In this document: one piece after another, positions 37,249 to 48,571 of the stretch
Numbering within the stretch: the stretch's first letter is position 1
How the letters are laid out: each line of letters opens with the position of its first letter
Source of the DNA: Triops longicaudatus
Taxonomy: Eukaryota; Arthropoda; Branchiopoda; Notostraca; Triopsidae
Assembly: GCA_022885665.1 (NCBI GenBank)
Contig: JAGQDJ010000096.1
Coordinates: forward strand, 124,001 to 188,000
Direction: 5' to 3'
Length of the DNA stretch: 64,000 nt
Translations under genes and position numbers: made by a program
Notes under the pieces: model-generated
What the model was told of the DNA's origin: nothing
Databases searched by the model: none
Seen by the model: only the letters and a program-made list of their open reading frames with translations

Positions 37249-37405
37249 CAGGGCCGGATTATAATAGAGGCTAAGTAGGCTGCAGCCTAGGGGCCCGTGG
37301 TGTGGCAGGGCCCGTCAAAAAACTACTCTTTCTCAGCGCGGATACGTCAGCGGGGGGCCGCGGATACGTCAGCCTAGGGGCCCGTAAAGACTTAATCCGG
37401 CCCTG
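37249..37405. mobile_element. Small non-autonomous hAT element (MITE)
   Basis: The 157-bp element starts CAGGGCCGGATTATAAT and ends TTAATCCGGCCCTG, giving terminal inverted repeats of the widespread hAT type. It is flanked on both sides by the identical 8-bp sequence CGGTTAAC (37241-37248 and 37406-37413), the target-site length typical of hAT. The interior holds short GC-rich sub-repeats (GGATACGTCAGC appears more than once; the word CCTAGGGGCCCGT occurs twice). There is no coding capacity, so it depends on a transposase elsewhere. The exact target duplication suggests a fairly recent insertion. Confidence 0.92.
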
Positions 37406-37413
37406 CGGTTAAC

Positions 37414-38208
37414 TAGTGCTCACTGATGAGATTTGATTCCCAGGTTTTGTTAACTCTTTTCTGATCACTGGCTTCTCTCTTGAGGCTTCAAAGTGTTTGC
37501 CAAAACATCCCCTTGATACCGGATACCAGATACTGTATTCTCAAAACAGTCGCTCTCGTGTCAAAACAAGCTTGCTCAGCTATTAGAATTTGTCAACTCA
37601 TATTGTTCTCGCTTTGACTCAGACGTCTTCCATTTACATAAACGGAGTTGGGAGTGCTTCAGTATTACAGACCGTGATTTTGACGGATAAAGGGTTTCAT
37701 GGCCGGGTGTTGCTTTAAATAGCCTTGACGAGTAGACCGTCGACAGCGGGCCATAATTCGGAAAGCTTAGCTTTGTGATTGAAAAGGACAACTCCCTTAC
37801 CTCCTTAATGGCTTCTTATGTTGAATTTGCTGTTGCAAGGCTGTAATTCAATCGCAGTCGACATTAATGTAGTAGGTAAAAGTCCTAATACAATTTAAAC
37901 AAAGTAGCGCCAAGCGACAGCGATTTAACCTTAATGCAAACAATGCATTGAGACGAGCGCGATTATACACATCGACAGATCGCCAATGATAACGTAACAC
38001 ATGTGTTTTATCAAAATCGCGCTGTCTCCTGCTCCTGTGCATGCCCCATAATCACATAGGTCGTGTGTCTTATTATTAACGGAATTGTTCTCAGCGGACA
38101 AAGTTATGGCGTAAGGTTCGGAACAAACAATCTGTCGTATTAACAAATGTCTGGTGTATAAATAGCCAATTGAGACCTTAGGTTATCCAGAGTATTCCAT
38201 ACTCTGTA
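37414..38208. other. Spacer between the hAT element and the cysteine-rich gene
   Basis: Two overlapping minus-strand open frames (37848-38042 and 37931-38146) have several cysteines but no signal peptide, splice partner or recognisable domain. A plus-strand TATAAATAG at about 38155 has no visible gene behind it. Nothing is supportable as a gene. Confidence 0.4.
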
Positions 38209-38214
38209 TTTATT
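38209..38214 (-). terminator. Polyadenylation signal of the cysteine-rich gene
   Basis: AATAAA on the minus strand, 72 bases past the stop. Confidence 0.5.
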
Positions 38215-38286
38215 TCCAACTGTTGCAATTAATATTTTTGTTGCATAGCTGTTACAAGAAACAGTAGATTTTGAACCAAAATTATT

Positions 38287-38785
38287 TTACATAAAACACG
38301 GGTGGCACACACCGAAAATACACATATCGGATTTGCACACTTCATTTGCATTGCAGACTCCCACACAAATTTTGGGGTAACACCTTTTGCCCCCAAAGAC
38401 TGTGAAACCACAGAATGATAATTTGTCCTCACAGGTGTCGTTATTTGAGCAGCTTGGTTCTGTAACAAAAAATGTTTCAACGTTAGCATTAATTAGTTAA
38501 CCCTAATTAGAAAAACAATGACGATCTTAAATAATAAATAATGATTAGGCATGAAGAATGGAAAAATAACCTACGATTCCAGTAAGTACGATTCCACGTG
38601 CTGAATGGCATGGCTAGACTGATATAAGCAACCGTCAAAAGGACAATGAAGACACCCTAAAAATATTAATTGACACGCTTTAGGGCACCATACGGCTTAT
38701 TTTAAAGCTTATTTTAAATCAAGTAATGGCTTGAAGAAGTGAAGAACAGCAAAGTATGTCTCACCTTCACGTATGTCATGGCCAT
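38287..38785 (-). CDS. Small secreted cysteine-rich protein, 91 aa
   Basis: Three exons on the minus strand: 38785-38765, 38656-38575, 38459-38287. Residues 1-22 form a signal peptide (MAMTYVKGVFIVLLTVAYIS). After a short linker there are ten cysteines in about 55 residues, starting PSCSNNDTCEDKLSFCG and ending GVCHPCFM. Even cysteine count and dense spacing suggest a disulphide-stabilised fold. The only donor that keeps the cysteine-rich frame open is GTAGGT at 38574, which gives Gln at the junction. I do not recognise the family. Comparable small disulphide-rich proteins can be antimicrobial, protease-inhibiting or structural, and nothing here chooses between them. A TATA box upstream and an AATAAA downstream frame a compact gene. 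Confidence 0.7.
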
Positions 38786-38850
38786 GAGTTAACCGAACCC
38801 CACGCGATATATTTCTTACTAGTATGCGTTTAAACTAGGTTGCAATAAAC

Positions 38851-38856
38851 TATATA
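38851..38856 (-). promoter_or_regulatory. TATA box of the cysteine-rich gene
   Basis: TATATA on the minus strand lies 65 bases upstream of the ATG, a good position for a short leader. Confidence 0.55.
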
Positions 38857-41835
38857 CCACTAGAGAGTCCACATCCCCGGAATGTGACGTAGTTTATTTA
38901 GTCCAGGCGGTACATAGCTACAGTACGTACACACATACCTGGCAATGTTATACTTTTTTTTGTCATCACAGCCCTTGACTAGCTCCGTTTTCCTGTCTCA
39001 GAACACGAGAGACCCATTTACGGGATGAGTCACTCCATTCAGGATCGCTTGCACTTTTACCCTATGGTAATTTTGACAATAGACCATTTCCACGTTTGTC
39101 TATATGGCCCTTAAAGAGATGTGTCACGGAAAGCTATGAAATAGTCAATAAAATGGCTCCAAAACTTCAAAGCCACTGCAGCCCTTTTCCTTTCCTTTAT
39201 TATGTATGTATCTATTTTATGACGCCTCTTTTTGTCAACAGGAAATTCCTCTGGCGGTTTGACTGTCTATAATGAACAATCCTACACTTTAAATGTATTT
39301 GTACGCTTCGTTCGACATAGAAAGCTTACACAACCGTTAGTTTTACTTCGTAAAACTAGAGTGAGCATAAACTTGCAGATTTAGTATTTCGTCTTGCCAA
39401 GATATTCTCTTTTCTTCGAGTAATGTCTGCGACGTCTGCCAATGACGTGGATCGAAGCTTTTATTGGGTTCATGGCTTACGCAAATGGTTTCTGTACTCT
39501 TGCCAAAGTAGGCAATGTATCACTCAGCCAATCTTAACGTCGACCAAGACAGACGATTGTCAAGGTTCAGGTCCAGCTCACGAAAAGTGACTGTATGGAA
39601 GCAACCGTATGGGCAGCAATTTGGGGTTTTATTTTTCACATGGGGATGTGAACAGTTAAACTGATTAATATCGATAATGCGCCATTGTGTAATCGAATGT
39701 CCTTGCTGCCTTTTCTTAGATTGTTTAATTATACTTTACTAAGTAATTTCTGTGTAATCTCTGGCCATTTTAGGTGGGGTGATAGAGCAGAGAAGTGTGT
39801 CTGGTTGTTGAACCCTTACAGTTGCTTTAGTTTGAGATTATTTTTGGAAAAACTCCCTTTCGTTCCGTAAAGGAACATTTGTATTATGTAAACGCCATAC
39901 ACGTACTATTCGAACATTCGCTCAGACTACGTAAAACTCATTTATGAATTGACACAAAAATGAACATATTCCTGAATTGATTTTCATTCTACTAATGGAA
40001 AAATACGTATGACATTGCGGTGTCATGCGTTAGTCAACATCAGTTAGTAAATTTATTTATTGAAGCAATGTCAAGGTCTGGCACGTCTTAGCTACTGTTT
40101 AGAAAGGACAAAGGATGGGCCTCGACTCTTTGTCATTAATGAATCTGAGAAACTATCTCATGAATGCATATGTCTACTTAATTATGACCAGGCGAGAAAA
40201 AAATCCAGATATACGTAGTGTGTGATTTTGGGAACCAAGCATTTCATGTCTTTCGGAGAGATACCGATTCGGCTGTGTTCTCTTGTAGCGCTCAAAAAGC
40301 GGAAGGTTGTTCGTGAAATTTTTGAGGCGTCAGGCGTCGCAAATTGACGTCTTCATTTGAACGTCATAAGAGAGAAGGGTTGAATAAAACTACGTTTTAA
40401 AAAATTTGTAGCTTTCAGTTATAATATGCTCGTAAAAATATGATCAAAGAAATATATCCCTTTTTGAATTCCGGTCATGATCCCGTTTGAACGGACTGTT
40501 TATTCTGATGGGTTCGTGCTTCAAAATTAGAGTAAAACGTGCGTCTGACGAAGTCCACGTTAGCATACAATGAACAGTTGACATCGATCCAGATTGACGT
40601 GGTGAACATAAATTGGACAGTGAATGAGAGCGTCTAATAGAAACTTGGCGAAACTGCTGACAATGCTGGTGTTAACGCCCAGTGTACGTTTGGACATATC
40701 CATGCCAAGTATGGTCAGGGCAACTAAAGACTTTGTCACCGAGAAAATTTTTGGAAATGTGTATTTAAAATTTCCACCTGGGCTTGATTCATACTAAGCT
40801 TTGTATTTAAAATTAATACATATAAACTAACCAACTTTTACACCATGTGAGGGACAAGTATAATTCAATTAACAGATGAATACAGTAGAAAAATATCTAA
40901 ATATAATATAGGGCGAAAAATAGTTGACGTCTTATATTTTATCAAATAACTGATTTATACGTTTAACCTACGAGCAGTACAATGCTTGTAAGACGACTGA
41001 ATGCCCTCAAATTCCTTTCAGGACTTTTTACACCTTTTTCCTTCTCTCTCGATTCAAAATGAAAGACTATTAACATAAGGAAAACGATAATGCTGTAATA
41101 TTATCAAAAAGAAATTACGTTAAGAAAAAAAATCTGAAAGTATTTTGAGACAAACTCATTGTATTGACTTTGGTATGGATAATTTGTTCTTCTGTACAAA
41201 CCGCAACATCTTCCAAGGGGAGCAATCAAAAACATGAAAAAATGGGGGAACGCCACAATATTGCGCAGAAGAAAGAATCAAAATAGAGTACAGGAGTAGA
41301 GTAACAAGTTAAGAGGCAAATTTCATTTTAAGTTAAGATGGAGGGCATCAATCAGTGTTGTTTTCAAGAGCACACACATATACTTTCTTACACAAGGCAA
41401 CATAAACCAATTCTATTAAGTTTCCATAACAGTAATAAGGAAGCTCACATTTGTTTCGCAAGAAATAGAAGTAAAAACGGGAGCAAGGTGGCAAACCAGA
41501 TGTTTTGTTATTCGCGTAAACTAAGTCCAATCGGCCGCTATCACGTAAATTCATTCCTTACTCGTCACCTATAAATTAGACACATAAACCATATTAGTTT
41601 TAGATTTTAATTAAAAACTAAAAAGCTCCTCTCAATATAATGAACCAGGGGAAATTCTTTCCCAGTCTCTTTTCAATAAATGTAAATACGAAAAGTTTTC
41701 AATTAATTGAAACCATTTAACCCTTGAAATAGTGCATGTAATATAAAAAGCAATTTTCGCATGTTTACGAAGTTAATTTTCAAAGGCAAATAAGTGAAGT
41801 CAATAAAAGCGTGCAGCAAGCGGAACTGAATATAG
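38857..41835. other. Gene-less stretch, 38.9-41.8 kb
   Basis: Both strands show only short frames without domains. The right end should contain the 3' untranslated region of the minus-strand SH3BGR-family gene. I see no repeats or elements that I can name. Confidence 0.5.
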
Positions 41836-43266
41836 TTAAAGCACACCTTGCACTTGTTTGTAGGAAAACTCGAGGAACTGTTCCGACGTGGCCACCGTAG
41901 TTGACATTTCTTCCATGCCTTTTTTTGCGCCCCGGCACCGCAAAGCGAACGTAAAATATTTAACGTAAGTCAAAAGAACCAAAAACCCCAGCACCGTTAC
42001 CGAAAGCCATGTTAGCGCCCACAGTGTAAGAAAATTAAAGCAGGAAAATAAATAAAACGTGGTTAAGTGAACCCTCAATAGTTACCGGTTTCTTCCTCTT
42101 CATCTTCTTGTGCTTCCTCTTCCTCCTCCTCTTCTTCCTCCTCGTGGTCTTCTTGACCTTGTGCCGCATAGTCATCACCAGTGTGGCTGTCGTTGTCAAA
42201 ACCGGGTTGATTGAATGTTAAACTTTGGTTAACTTGTTGAGCATCCGATTCTTGAACTTGGTCGTCGGTTCCACCACCCAAGTCGCGCCACGTACCTTTC
42301 CCGCCTTCTTCGCCCCAGCCGTTGCCATTGTCCTCATCCTTTAATCTCGCTTTTTCGTCATTTTCGTCTTTTTCCTCTTCTTCGTTGTCTTTACTTACTT
42401 GAGCTTCTTGCGATGTTTGTGCGGCAAGTCTTCGTTACATCCAAACGAAAAAATTCTCACCTTAACATCGATTTTTTTCGTCGCAGTGTTTATCAATTCC
42501 ATACCTTGGCATAACGTTTTTGGCCAATACGTAGTCAGGCTCTGGCTCTAGGGACACTTCTCGGCTGTTTAGGCCATTAATGTCGTGGTTAATGACGGGA
42601 ACCTGAGGCAATGTTCCGCGTGGCAGTTTGAGAAATTCTTCTAGTGTGTCTGTTTCGTTGGCCTCATCGAATCCATCATAATCCTAAAGACACAAACGTT
42701 GCATTTCCTTTCCTTTCACAGGAGGATCAAGCAAAGCTTACACCACAATATTCTCCTTCATTAAAAAATTGCGGGGCAATCGGATTTCGGGCGTTAGGTT
42801 TAGCTTTGGCGTTTTCTTGCATAAACTTTCGGTCGTCGACACGGCCAGGATCTGATATATCGATTGTCTGGAACTCAACGCCTTTGCTTTGCAAAATTAA
42901 GGCTGCTTTCATTTGCCGTTTCTTCACCTATCACCCCAAAGAGCGAAAAAAACAAAAATTCGCATGAGTTTTCGGTTTGGAACACATTACACCGAAATGC
43001 AGAGAAAAAAGCTGCGAAATTGAAGACAAACAGCGTTACTTGCCAACCCGGAAACTATGCAACAGCATGACTCCGTATCGGTATGTGTCACTAGAACATT
43101 TTTGTCTTCTAGGCCCCCATACTTTACGTTCTTGTTCTGCAGTTTTTCGTCTCAACTTATTTTATCCTCTATTCTGTAACAAACTGGTACGAAATAAGTA
43201 AAATAAGTTTACGACACTTACCTCTTTATTGCCGGAAACACTTGAAATATACAGCTTGATAACCAT
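41836..43266 (-). CDS. SH3BGR-family thioredoxin-fold protein with acidic tail
   Basis: SH3-domain-binding glutamic-acid-rich family, small glutaredoxin-like proteins that lack the catalytic CxxC and act in protein interactions. Five exons on the minus strand: 43266-43222, 42927-42742, 42683-42505, 42429-42086, 41918-41836; 278 aa. The fold is at residues 1-110: MVIKLYISSVSGNKEVKKRQ, NPIAPQFFNEGEYCG and DYDGFDEANE match the family. The proline motif PLPPQIF of vertebrate members is PIAPQFF here. Residues after about 137 are a long acidic tail with a run of ten Glu at its end. The last intron ends at an unusual acceptor (seven A then G), but it is the first AG after a long AG-free stretch. Without that splice the protein would end TGNY 11 bases past the donor. 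The closest named relatives would be SH3BGR/SH3BGRL and fly Sh3beta. Confidence 0.87.
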
Positions 43267-43536
43267 GTTGCTTGAAAGACCTGTCCAAAATTAGTTTACG
43301 GTCAAAACCCTTGGACCCGAATGTTTTCGTTCGCTTGGGGAGGTGCCACTCAAGGTCTTAATACGCGAAACTTGTGTCGTGCCACGTTTCTCGGTTCACT
43401 TTTTACTTCGTTGTGAAAAGTCACGCCGTGAAGCCCATAGATGACTCCTATGTAGCTATATTAAAAATAATTAGTCGCGGGAGACCCAGAATTCTCTTCG
43501 CGCCATAGCAACATAGATTAAGTGTTGTGTATCAGA
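43267..43536. promoter_or_regulatory. Bidirectional promoter of the SH3BGR-family gene and ORC3
   Basis: The two start codons are only 270 bp apart and the genes diverge, so both promoters and both leaders must share this interval unless upstream exons exist. No TATA box is evident, as is common for housekeeping bidirectional promoters. Confidence 0.6.
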
Positions 43537-44692
43537 ATGGCCACGAGTTCATTTTCGAAGGTAACCGTCAATAAACGAACGCTTTATTCAGTTGAAAGTC
43601 TCTGTTTTTAGGGTTGTTTCCTCTTTCAAGGCTCACAAACGAGTCGGAAAAGGAAAGCATCCGCAACGAAATCAACTGACGATTTGAAAATTCTCGTCTC
43701 TGCCTCCTTTGAAGGGCCTGAAAATCACGCCAATTTACGTTATGAAGCTTATAATAACACCGTTGAAGAGTTTGAAAGGGAAATTAAAGTAAAATGCACG
43801 TTATTTCCTTGATGATTCATATTACAGCTTGTTTTTGTCCTTACCATTGTGAAGACTTTGCAAGAACAAAGCCACGCAGACTTGTTGGGACAAGTTGTAC
43901 AGTACGTGCAAGCGAGTCGTCCGGAAGAGGAAAGTATTCCTACAGCGTACCTAACTATGGGCGTAAATGTGTCCGATCATCAAGCGCTTTTAGCGTTGTT
44001 GAAATCTGAAATTAAAAGCAATTGCACTCCTCACGTAGCGTGTTTACGAGCTAAAGATTGCCCTACTATCAAGCAACTCATATCACAGACAGTAGTCCAA
44101 ATCGTAAAGGACAGTTCTGGAGACTGGGAAGACGAGGAAGACGAGGGTGCGATAGAAAATTTAGACTCGGGATCTAAATTGCAGCGTAGGCGACAAGTGC
44201 TTCCTTCGTTGGTAAGGTGGTATGAAGATTTGGATGATAGGAAACCTGTTGTGGTTATCCTCCAAGACTTCGAAGTCCTGAATCCTAAAGCTCTGCAAGA
44301 CTTTATTCTCATTCTAAAGTATTTCTTCGACGAACAAAAATTTAAACGAAAAATTATTACTATTTCGTTTTAATTGTAGGTCCTATCGCCTGAAAGTGCC
44401 TTGGGTCTTAATTTTCGGGATTGCCACCTCACCTTCTTTGATTCAAAGATCATTGCATTGCTCCGTATCCTCTAGTCTTTCTTGCCAAGCCTTTATTGCG
44501 CCGCCGTCTGTCCATTTACTTAACCGAATTCTGGAAAATATTATTATCGAGCCGGAGTCAAAAGTCAAACTAGGACCGAAAGTTCTCCGCTTACTTTTAG
44601 ACGTCTTTTTGTACCACGATCTGTCGGTGGACACATTTACTTGCAATTTGAAAGTAACTATTGATTACTCTTCACGTTATATAATGTTTTTA

Positions 44693-44740
<48 letters not shown>

Positions 44741-46571
44741 TTGTATTTTGTTTTTGGTTTGCGTGTCTAGGTTTGCATATTTGAACATTTCTGCAGCTCA
44801 CCGCAATCAATATTGTGTTGTTCCAAAGCTGAATTACCGGCACGTATTAGCATTCTAGCGAAAGAACATTTGGAATTATTTCGGAATTTGAATTCTTTCC
44901 GCCGGTACATAGAAACCAATGCTAGCGAAGCCCCGTTACTCACTGACGACAAAAAATTTAAAGTAAACTTCTGATAAAAAAAAGTAAAACTCTCTGATTA
45001 TTTTACCAGAATTTCGTGGTTCCTATTTTTAGGAGTTCTTGATTAAAAAAACTGAGAATTTCTACTGCTATTTCAAGCAACTGAAATCGGTAGCTTTGGT
45101 TGTCCATAAGTTGTGCGTCGGTTTGCCGGGCGCTCCTTTCGGAAAACAGGTTTTAAAAGAATTAATGGAGTGCTTTACTGTCAATGTTGTGACTATTTTG
45201 TATATTTTAGTTTAGGGAGATTTATTGCGCAATTTTATCCGAACCGTTATATGGCTCCGAAGATTGTAATAGTCTGCTACAGTTGTTGAAGATGTGTTCA
45301 CGATCTGAAATAGAAGACAGGATGCGGACTTTGTTCCAAGAACTTCGAAGTAAAAGCATTCGTTTTTATTTTGTTGTTCTTTTCTCTTTTTTCTAGTTGC
45401 TTTTTGTTTGATCTGTACTACCTTGCTTAAAACTAAACCGGTCGTATCTGCAGATGTAAAAATAGAGCCTGGGACGCAAAAAATGCTGTCGCGTTTATCG
45501 GCTGCGATCGAAAAGTTTGACACGGTCATTAGCCAACCTGCCCCCAGTCCCATTGTATTCAACAAAAAAGAAAAATTAGACAGGTTTCAGCTTCGCGAAG
45601 TAAGTTGTTAACTAAGATGCAAGCGTACTTAACTTTATTAAGAAGTGGGAAAAGTATCCACAATCCCGGTCTCTATTTGAATTTAGAATAAACACTTATT
45701 TAAATTTAGTTTAATTTGAATGTATTAATTTTTATATTTACTTAGTTTTATTTCAGTATTCTTACAGTTAGCTCTTACTGGCGAATTTGTTCCAACTTTT
45801 GTTTACCGTTTTATCTTCTGTCCGTACCTAGCAACTTTTATTGGCAGCGAAGAGCAAAAAGCCCACATCGGCGTTCGAAATTGGCCAAAAGGAAATCTTA
45901 GACATTCTCAGGGAATATTTTCAAAGCTTTTCGCATGTCTCAAGTTTGCCGTTTTACGAAGTTTTCTTTATGGATAACATTGCCGCGGTGAAAAACTACA
46001 TCACGCCTGCTCCACGCGCGGCACTGCAGAAAGCCTTAGTAGATCCTCATTCATATCTTCAGGTAAAATATTCACACAACAAACTTTCGGTCATTTATAG
46101 CCGTTTCGTAATGCATATTATTTTTAATAGTGCTATTGTTGCAAAACTCAAGACCGGACTTCAGTATTGGCTACAATGCCAGATTTGGCCATTGCCTACA
46201 AACTGCATTTGGAGTGTGGCAAACTTGTGAATCTCTACGACTGGTTACAGGTAACTAAAAATTATCCTCCGTGTTGTGCTGATTATGAAAAGTTAAGTCA
46301 TTTTTGGATTGCTCAATTTCGTTTCTTTTCGATTTTTCTCCAGGCTTTCAGTGCCGTGTTGCAGCCTGATCGCACTGAAGATGCTCGCCACGTCGATCCC
46401 GTTTTACAGTACGCCGCATTTTATAAATATATATATTTTTGTGTTAATGAAAACCTTGTTAGAGCGCGTTTCATGCGTTGCGTCTCAACTTTGCAACTCT
46501 TGGGATTCATTAAACCATCCAAGCGCAAAACAGACCACGTGGAACGTCTCACATGGGGTAGCGGTTCATAA
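43537..46571 (+). CDS. ORC3: Origin recognition complex subunit 3
   Basis: Subunit of the six-part origin recognition complex that loads MCM helicase at replication origins. Twelve exons: 43537-43560, 43612-43788, 43855-44318, 44380-44653, 44771-44962, 45033-45149, 45211-45349, 45397-45599, 45832-46062, 46131-46250, 46344-46408, 46463-46571; 704 aa against 711 in human. The N-terminus MATSSFSKGCFLFQ is nearly the human start. Further matches are GVNVSDHQALL, the AAA-like core stretch LIFGIATSPSLIQRSL, FLYHDLSVDTF, AIAYKLHLECGKLVNL, and the C-terminal winged-helix end LQLLGFIKPSKRKTDHVERL. Exon 3 could start 27 bp earlier at an in-frame acceptor (43828), but the chosen one aligns better with relatives. 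Exon 8 also has an alternative acceptor near 45454. The gene is tail to tail with VTA1. Confidence 0.94.
44697..44740. repeat. TTA microsatellite in ORC3 intron 4
   Basis: An uninterrupted 44-base run of period 3 (TTA), nearly 15 units, between the intron's donor and acceptor. Likely length-polymorphic. Confidence 0.95.
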
Positions 46572-46730
46572 GTGAGTACAATTATTTCCGTTTCATATTA
46601 AGTTTATTGAGATAGTACATTGTAATCACTTTAAAACTCTTCAACTTACGCTATAACAAAAGGTGGGCAAAGCGAAACACACAGAACAGTTTCACTATTC
46701 TATCGTAAAATTTTTATCGTACAAGAAAAG

Positions 46731-46736
46731 AATAAA
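46731..46736 (+). terminator. Possible polyadenylation signal of ORC3
   Basis: AATAAA on the plus strand 160 bases after the ORC3 stop and just short of the VTA1 stop codon. If it is used, the ORC3 transcript overlaps or touches the end of the convergent VTA1 gene. Confidence 0.4.
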
Positions 46737-46759
46737 AAGAGAGTGATTTCCTTGGTAAA

Positions 46760-48571
46760 TTAATTCTCGCTACCTGTTTTCAACAACCGCAAAGCTTTTT
46801 CTAAATTTTCGATCGCCGTTGGAACGTCTTCGTAAGTTAGAGCGCTGCCAGCGAATTTGCAAAGCTTCCCAGCCCGGGTTAACTGCTCTGCAGTAAGCGA
46901 AGTAGTGGAAGGCGTCACGTGGCTGCACGTGTCTGGTTGGGCGGGTGGGTTGTAGTGTTGTTGGGGAGGAGGCGGAGGGTTGTAAGGGTGTGAAGGTTGT
47001 TGAAAGTTGGTAGACGGAGATTGAGGAGGGTAAGCATTGGGAGTGTGGAAACCAAAATCTTGGGGTTGAGGCTGTTGTTGAGGAGGAAGAAAGGGAGTTG
47101 GGTTTACGTTAGGAGTTGAATTGTTAAGATTCATTGCAGCAAATTCGTCTTCCATGTCATTTTGAGGGCCCGGAATGGGCGTTTCACCATTTTTCAAACA
47201 ATTGTGTATGTAGGCTGCTTTCCATTTGGCGTACTTGCGGTGGTGAGCAATGTCTTCGGACAATTCTCCAAACGTTGTCAACACGTCCATCAACATCCCA
47301 GCTGTATAAAACGCTTTGACCACATTCCTACATACCAACAACTATATTTTTGTATTCGTCCTAATAAATTAAATAAGACAAAGCCCTCAATCATTCAGTT
47401 AGGAAGAAAGTAGTCCGCATCGCATTGGTGCCTTGATTTACGACGAATGTTAACAACTTCCTACGTAATAATAAACCTTAATCTGATTAGACTGTTACGA
47501 TTATGAACCTTCGATTATATCAATGGTCGGTAAAATACTATTTATAAGGCCGCGGTATATACAACTTTCAGTAGTTTTTAAAAATAAAAGATAAATACAT
47601 TTTTCCTTCTAGGTCTCTTCCTGTAACTAACATTAGAGGTTGAATGAAGTCAAATGGAAACTCTGGATAGAGGCACATGTTAATATCGTAATACAAAATG
47701 ATGTTATAAAAAGTGTCTGACCGATTTCGTTTCTCTTCGTACTTAAAAGTGTTAAAAAAATCAAACCTAGTGCACTAGTTTGCCTGATTTTCATTTTTCC
47801 GTATAATAAAAAAGCAGCAGAATTGTGGTTTTAGAGACTAACAGTTTCAAGATAAGTAACAAGCAGCATACGAGGTGTTGCTAGGCAACACTGTACGGGG
47901 CGTCGAATCAGGTTAGCGTTTGATAATACGCCACCCGCAGCGGAACGTGCAAACTCGTGGACTTTTTTTATAAATTTCTAATTTCATGAGTAATCCTTTG
48001 ATAAAGGAGACTTGTCATATAAGAAGATTCCGTAAACCTAATTCGACTCTTCAACCTAGACTTATTGCAAGGCGATGCTGTCTATATTGTAGTTGTGTGC
48101 CACTTTACGCGATTAGTTTCTTTTCCCTTTTACAAGTAAATTTTAAGATATAATTTTTTTACGAATTACTTGTTAAAGTGCGAGGCTCTGTCCTCGGAAT
48201 CTGCCCACTGGAATAACTTGACGGCATAATTTTCCAGATGGGCTTGGGCAACCATCTCGCTGGAAATGGCTTCATTGGGTTGCAAAGCTTTTTTCTCTTG
48301 TTCAAGCCAATCCATCAGAACCAAAAGTACGGCTAAGCTTTCTTTGGATTTCTTGTCCAATTTCAAGCCTTGCTGTAATGCATACAGACGACCTAGATGA
48401 AACGGGTATTGATAACCGAGGTCGAAGAGATAATAACGTATTTACATAACAGTCTAACTTACACCAGTAAGCAACAATTGAGTCGCGAACATCGTGTTCG
48501 CTCGCCGTTTTTAAGTAATGCTGTATTGGTTTTAAAACCGGAGGCAGAGGAGCTAAAACCGGCGGGGCCAT
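46760..48571 (-). CDS. VTA1: VTA1 homologue (LIP5), Vps4 ATPase activator
   Basis: VTA1/LIP5 binds and activates the Vps4 ATPase, which recycles ESCRT-III in multivesicular-body sorting and other membrane scission events. Three exons on the minus strand: 48571-48463, 48392-48170, 47327-46760; 299 aa (human 307). The N-terminal tandem MIT-like domain spans about 1-150: APLPPVLKPIQHYLKTA, AHLENYAVKLF, KYAKWKAAYIHNCLKNGE. A Pro/Gln-rich linker (PPPPPQQHYNPP) follows at about 165-250. The C-terminal Vps4-binding domain (LTAEQLTRAGKLCKFAGSAL ... LEKALRLLKTG) ends the protein. Met at 48571 was chosen over an in-frame Met at 48598 because it matches the family start. The second intron is large (842 bp) and holds a dispersed repeat copy. 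Confidence 0.93.
47583..47805. repeat. Diverged dispersed repeat, copy B, in a VTA1 intron
   Basis: This is the partner of the repeat at 5198-5455, in the same orientation. Shared blocks keep order and similar spacing. It lies entirely within VTA1 intron 2 and does not touch its splice sites. Confidence 0.5.

Noticed and set aside
37848..38146. Cysteine-containing minus-strand frames next to the cysteine-rich gene
   Set aside because: Considered as a paralogue of the neighbouring cysteine-rich gene, but there is no signal peptide and no matching cysteine spacing.
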